Part shown: positions 6,180 through 8,277 of the stretch, in pieces
Layout: every line of letters begins with the position of its first letter
Position numbering within the stretch: the stretch's first letter is position 1
Assembly: GCA_021810985.1 (NCBI GenBank)
Contig: JAJZQA010000101.1
Span: 1 to 8,277, forward strand
Direction: 5' to 3'
Origin: Deltaproteobacteria bacterium
GTDB lineage: Bacteria; Desulfobacterota; Desulfuromonadia; Geobacterales; Geobacteraceae
Length of the DNA stretch: 8,277 bases
Translations under genes and position numbers: made by a program
The notes under the pieces: generated by a model
What the model was told of the DNA's origin: nothing
What the model saw: the letters and a program-made list of their open reading frames with translations, nothing else
Database searches by the model: none

Positions 6180-6704
6180 TTATTCTATCCTGTCCAGTCT
6201 TTTAAGTTCTTCTAATTCGATATTGATTTGCCGTGAACACCAACTCCAGAGATGGTAACTCTCCAGGGACAAAATCGTGGCTCCTGCGGCGAACACCGCC
6301 CAGAAATTGTCTTCCAGTGAACCGGCCAAGTTGTAGAAGCAGTAAAATCCGGTTAGGTACGCAACATGATAGAAACCGCTATGAGATACAGAATCTCCGA
6401 CCATTCTGGCGAGAATAAGGACGAGCGACGAAAAGCTGTAGAGGATGAGCAGACCGCTGATCATGATAGCAGGTGGTGGGGTCCCGAGTTGCTCTCGTAT
6501 CTGGTCCGGGAGAGGTGGCAGAAAGCTGAAATGGTTCAGTGCGGCAATGCTCACGACCAGGAACAGGGCGATGGCCCAGAGCCCCCTGTTCGCCGTAGTC
6601 CTCAGTTGCTGGATTCTTTTCCTGGCGGCACTTCGCAGTGCGTCAGGCTCAGTTTCGCCACAGGGGTTCTCGGGGGATCCCGCGGTGTTTGATTCAATCC
6701 CCAT
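6180..6704 (-). CDS. Four-helix membrane protein, unknown function, coupled to the haem sensor gene
   Basis: A 174-residue integral inner-membrane protein that I cannot assign to a family. The start at 6704 is chosen because its ATG overlaps the end of the upstream gene by 11 bases (ATG GGG ATT GA), an arrangement typical of translational coupling. An upstream in-frame ATG at 6749 would lie deep inside the neighbour and add 15 basic residues. A polar N-terminal region with a basic amphipathic stretch (about 22-40, SAARKRIQQLRTTANR) is followed by four hydrophobic segments at about 41-62, 78-101, 111-130 and 134-155. The last is rich in aromatic residues (SYHLWSW). The tail is a short charged helix (NIELEELKRLDRIE). 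The histidines and aromatic residues within or near helices 3 and 4 could bind a quinone or haem, but this is speculation. The overlap suggests it works with the haem-motif membrane protein. Confidence 0.8.
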   Translation of the reverse strand: MGIESNTAGSPENPCGETEPDALRSAARKRIQQLRTTANRGLWAIALFLVVSIAALNHFSFLPPLPDQIREQLGTPPPAIMISGLLILYSFSSLVLILARMVGDSVSHSGFYHVAYLTGFYCFYNLAGSLEDNFWAVFAAGATILSLESYHLWSWCSRQINIELEELKRLDRIE

Positions 6705-7620
6705 GCCGGTTCCCGGTCCGCGGGTCTTCGGTTGGGCGCCCCGCCTCATTATTGGTTGGAGCGTTTTTCGGGTCCGCTTCGTGCCCGCTCAGAGCAGAAA
6801 GCCGGACCTCCGCTTCCTGGAGAGCGATCCTGGATTTTTTCAGTTCTCCTGCGACCTTTTGCACCGAGTCGGAAAGTTCTTCCATTTGACCGTCAAAAGG
6901 GGGCAGCCCATGCTTGCAATCACCCTGACAGACGGCATCGCAGAATTTCTTGATCATTCGCATCGGCCCGAAGATGGAGCGAACGAGTAAAGCGGAGACT
7001 CCTCCGACGGTCAGGACGAGGACCATGAGGCTGAAAATCAGCATTCTGCCCCGCATCGTTGCCAGCGATTGTTGCAGGGGGTGCCGGGAGAGGCCGATAT
7101 CGAGGGTGCCGAGAACCTTCTGGCCTGGCGGGTGGAAGTGACAGGCTGCGTTGTAGCAGTCCGGCTCGTTGTAAATCGGGGCGGTGATGGCGATGACTGC
7201 CCGGCCTTTTGCATTGACAAACTGCCGGGCTTGCTCCATTTCTCCGAGGCTGGCCGTGGGGACCGGGCCGGAGTGGCAGCCGATACAGCCGGCTGTTTTC
7301 TTGTCCACAAAACTTTTTATTTCCGTCTGGTCCGATGAAAACTCGATCAGGCCCTTCTTGTTGAATATCCGCACATGCTCGACGCCCTGCTGGCTGCTGA
7401 TATTGGCAATGATGTCCCGCAGGTTTTCATCGTCGGACTGGAGCATTGCATAGCGTGTCGACTTAACCACCGTACCCGCCAGGACTGTTGCCTGCCGTTC
7501 GGCATTGGCGGTCATGTCAACCTTCATTACCGAGTAGAGGAGGATGCAGCAAACAATAACAAAACCGGTTACCGTCACGGCAACCGGAATAATGGCCTTG
7601 CCGGCCAAACCACCGATCAT
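6694..7620 (-). CDS. Membrane sensor with two c-type haem motifs and a HAMP-like segment, no output domain
   Basis: A 308-residue inner-membrane protein with the layout of a bacterial transmembrane sensor. Helix 1 spans about 9-32. A periplasmic domain follows (33-190) with a PAS/Cache-like stretch (VEHVRIFNKKGLIEFSS, 80-96). The second helix is at about 193-213, with a HAMP-like start (FGPMRMIKKF, 217-226) and a short coiled coil (about 245-278). The periplasmic part carries CIGCH (112-116), a standard CX2CH covalent haem site, and CYNAACH (155-161), a CX4CH motif of the kind used in some multihaem cytochromes. Similar periplasmic haem domains occur in Geobacter chemoreceptors and histidine kinases (family knowledge). 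Here the protein ends in a polar tail with no kinase, MCP or cyclase domain. Cys227, Cys231 and Cys235 cluster after the membrane. The ATG at 7620 has GGGAGGA a few bases upstream. It overlaps the four-helix membrane gene. Confidence 0.88.
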   Translation of the reverse strand: MIGGLAGKAIIPVAVTVTGFVIVCCILLYSVMKVDMTANAERQATVLAGTVVKSTRYAMLQSDDENLRDIIANISSQQGVEHVRIFNKKGLIEFSSDQTEIKSFVDKKTAGCIGCHSGPVPTASLGEMEQARQFVNAKGRAVIAITAPIYNEPDCYNAACHFHPPGQKVLGTLDIGLSRHPLQQSLATMRGRMLIFSLMVLVLTVGGVSALLVRSIFGPMRMIKKFCDAVCQGDCKHGLPPFDGQMEELSDSVQKVAGELKKSRIALQEAEVRLSALSGHEADPKNAPTNNEAGRPTEDPRTGNRHGD

Positions 7621-7782
7621 TTGTCCTCCCGCCAGTTTCCTGAGATGGCTCCTGTTGCTTCAGGATAAAGAAGTTGGTGGATAGGTCAACCACCTGGCAT
7701 TCACAACACGCAACTACCCCTTTATCCTTTATTCTCCCAAATCAGCCAGGAAAGTTCATAAGGGGTGTGCGGGATGCTCCCG
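7621..7782 (-). promoter_or_regulatory. Intergenic region upstream of the haem sensor gene
   Basis: This gap of 162 bases on the minus strand contains the sensor's Shine-Dalgarno (GGGAGGA, just upstream of 7620) but no convincing sigma-70 or sigma-54 promoter. TTGACC is present near 7686-7691 on the minus strand without a matching -10. The perfect hairpin GCGGGA-TGC-TCCCGC at 7769-7783 begins at the stop codon of the 80-residue gene. It lacks a U-tract, so it may be an mRNA end-protecting or partial attenuating structure. A weaker inverted repeat, GGTGG/CCACC, lies at 7676-7694. The sensor genes may be read through from the small gene upstream. Confidence 0.4.
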
Positions 7783-8025
7783 CTAGAAATTGCCTTTTTC
7801 TTCTTTAATGGGCTCAGACAACTTCTGATTGACCGGTAACCCTTTGCTGAAACCGATAAGAACGAGGATTGCGGGAATCAACTGTGCCATTACAACCAGT
7901 ACTCCGAAAGAAATAAATAGCCAGAAAAGAATCCCGTAACCACCTTCGCTTCCTGTTCCTGCATGAGCGACCGAAGCGAGACCCAGGGATACCACCGTCA
8001 GAGACAATAAACGCATTTTATTCAT
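7783..8025 (-). CDS. Small exported membrane protein (80 residues), unknown function
   Basis: A short protein with a clear signal sequence (MNKMRLLSLTVVSLGLASVAHA, in two parts: basic start, then hydrophobic core) and likely cleavage after AHA at residue 22. A glycine-rich linker (GTGSEGGYG) leads to one long hydrophobic segment at about 31-58 (ILFWLFISFGVLVV onward, with Pro51). A short polar tail ends in KEEKGNF. It would be a single-span inner-membrane protein with its mature N-terminus in the periplasm. I do not recognise a family. The ATG at 8025 has GGAGG nine bases upstream; Met4 at 8016 is a possible alternative. It shares the orientation of the haem sensor gene 162 bases downstream and could belong to the same transcript, for example as a small accessory subunit, though that is inference. 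Confidence 0.75.
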   Translation of the reverse strand: MNKMRLLSLTVVSLGLASVAHAGTGSEGGYGILFWLFISFGVLVVMAQLIPAILVLIGFSKGLPVNQKLSEPIKEEKGNF

Positions 8026-8094
8026 CCTGACTCACCTCCCTATCCTGCTCAAGTTGAAAGGGCGATTTTGTCCTTTTATCTTCTTGAGCGTCCA

Positions 8095-8106
8095 TTAACT
8101 ATACCA
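8095..8106 (-). promoter_or_regulatory. Candidate extended -10 promoter for the small membrane protein gene
   Basis: On the minus strand TATAGT (8103-8098) is preceded by TGG, which gives an extended -10 element of the TGN-TATAAT type. No good -35 hexamer occurs at 16-18 bases, as is usual for extended -10 promoters. Initiation near 8091 would give a leader of about 65 bases before the ATG at 8025, where GGAGG is found. It is the only promoter candidate seen for the minus-strand group. Confidence 0.5.
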
Positions 8107-8277
8107 CATTCGCAACAAAATACTTCGATTTGTTTGTGCAAGCAGTTTTTTTCTTGACAACATGATTCTGGACTTTCGTTCGTTGCGGAGGGCGGCTGCG
8201 TGATGGTCGGCGCGAGCTACGTCAGCCAGCAAGTCGCGGCATTTACAGTAGAGTAAATATGCTGCCAGTAAAAGGAA
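8107..8277. other. Right end of the window: intergenic, with a short gene-like fragment
   Basis: Bases 8107-8155 are AT-rich and non-coding. From 8158 one plus-strand frame is open to a TAA at 8257-8259 and reads SFVAEGGCVMVGASYVSQQ and on to VAAFTVE, which looks more like the end of a real protein than chance. It is closed upstream by TGA at 8155, so it would be a decayed remnant or a coincidence. A small inverted repeat, ATTTAC-AGTAGA-GTAAAT, lies at 8241-8258. Nothing can be said about the gene beyond the edge. Confidence 0.3.

Noticed and set aside
6445..6990. A 181-codon plus-strand frame across the sensor operon
   Set aside because: It runs antisense to two overlapping genes with clear membrane helices and haem motifs. 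Its translation is rich in Arg, Ser and Pro with no domain.
7676..7694. GGTGG/CCACC inverted repeat as an operator
   Set aside because: The arms are only five bases with a nine-base gap, and no promoter could be placed next to it. It may be chance.
8154..8182. TTGACA at 8154-8159 as a plus-strand promoter
   Set aside because: No -10-like hexamer occurs 16-18 bases downstream; the sequence there is GC-rich.

Overview
The window looks like chromosome from a Geobacter-type bacterium (Desulfuromonadales/Geobacterales). This is inferred from three things: a pyruvate phosphate dikinase gene followed directly by a cold-shock protein gene, a membrane sensor with c-type haem motifs in its periplasmic domain, and moderately GC-rich coding DNA. 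No rRNA, tRNA, CRISPR array or intact mobile element is visible.

Plus strand, left half. A strong Shine-Dalgarno introduces a full-length pyruvate phosphate dikinase (64-2754). A 125-base untranslated stretch follows, then a 66-residue cold-shock protein (2880-3080) closed by two consecutive hairpins, the second a textbook intrinsic terminator. The next intergenic stretch carries a tandem run of degenerate heptamers (GARRRCT) and an inverted copy of the same motif just before ybaK, a Cys-tRNA(Pro) deacylase gene (3338-3829). About 400 bases without a convincing gene follow, ending in a candidate promoter and a repeat-containing leader.

Plus strand, right half. A secreted CARDB-domain protein starts at 4238. 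Its reading frame appears to be lost near residue 360, because more protein-like sequence continues in other frames to 5454. A near-consensus sigma-70 promoter overlaps the end of that remnant. It drives a 170-residue protein of unknown function (5554-6066) through a leader that has two in-frame starts, each with its own Shine-Dalgarno, and two mutually exclusive hairpins. A hairpin terminator usable in both directions separates this gene from the convergent genes.

Minus strand, right end. Reading leftwards there is an 80-residue exported or membrane small protein (8025-7783), a 308-residue membrane protein with two candidate c-haem motifs (CX2CH and CX4CH) and no visible output domain (7620-6694), and an overlapping gene for a four-helix membrane protein (6704-6180). 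The last two overlap by 11 bases and look translationally coupled. They may form a redox or ligand sensor that signals through a partner membrane protein rather than a kinase or chemotaxis module. This pair, the orphan gene with its switch-like leader and the decaying CARDB gene are the least conventional parts of the window.
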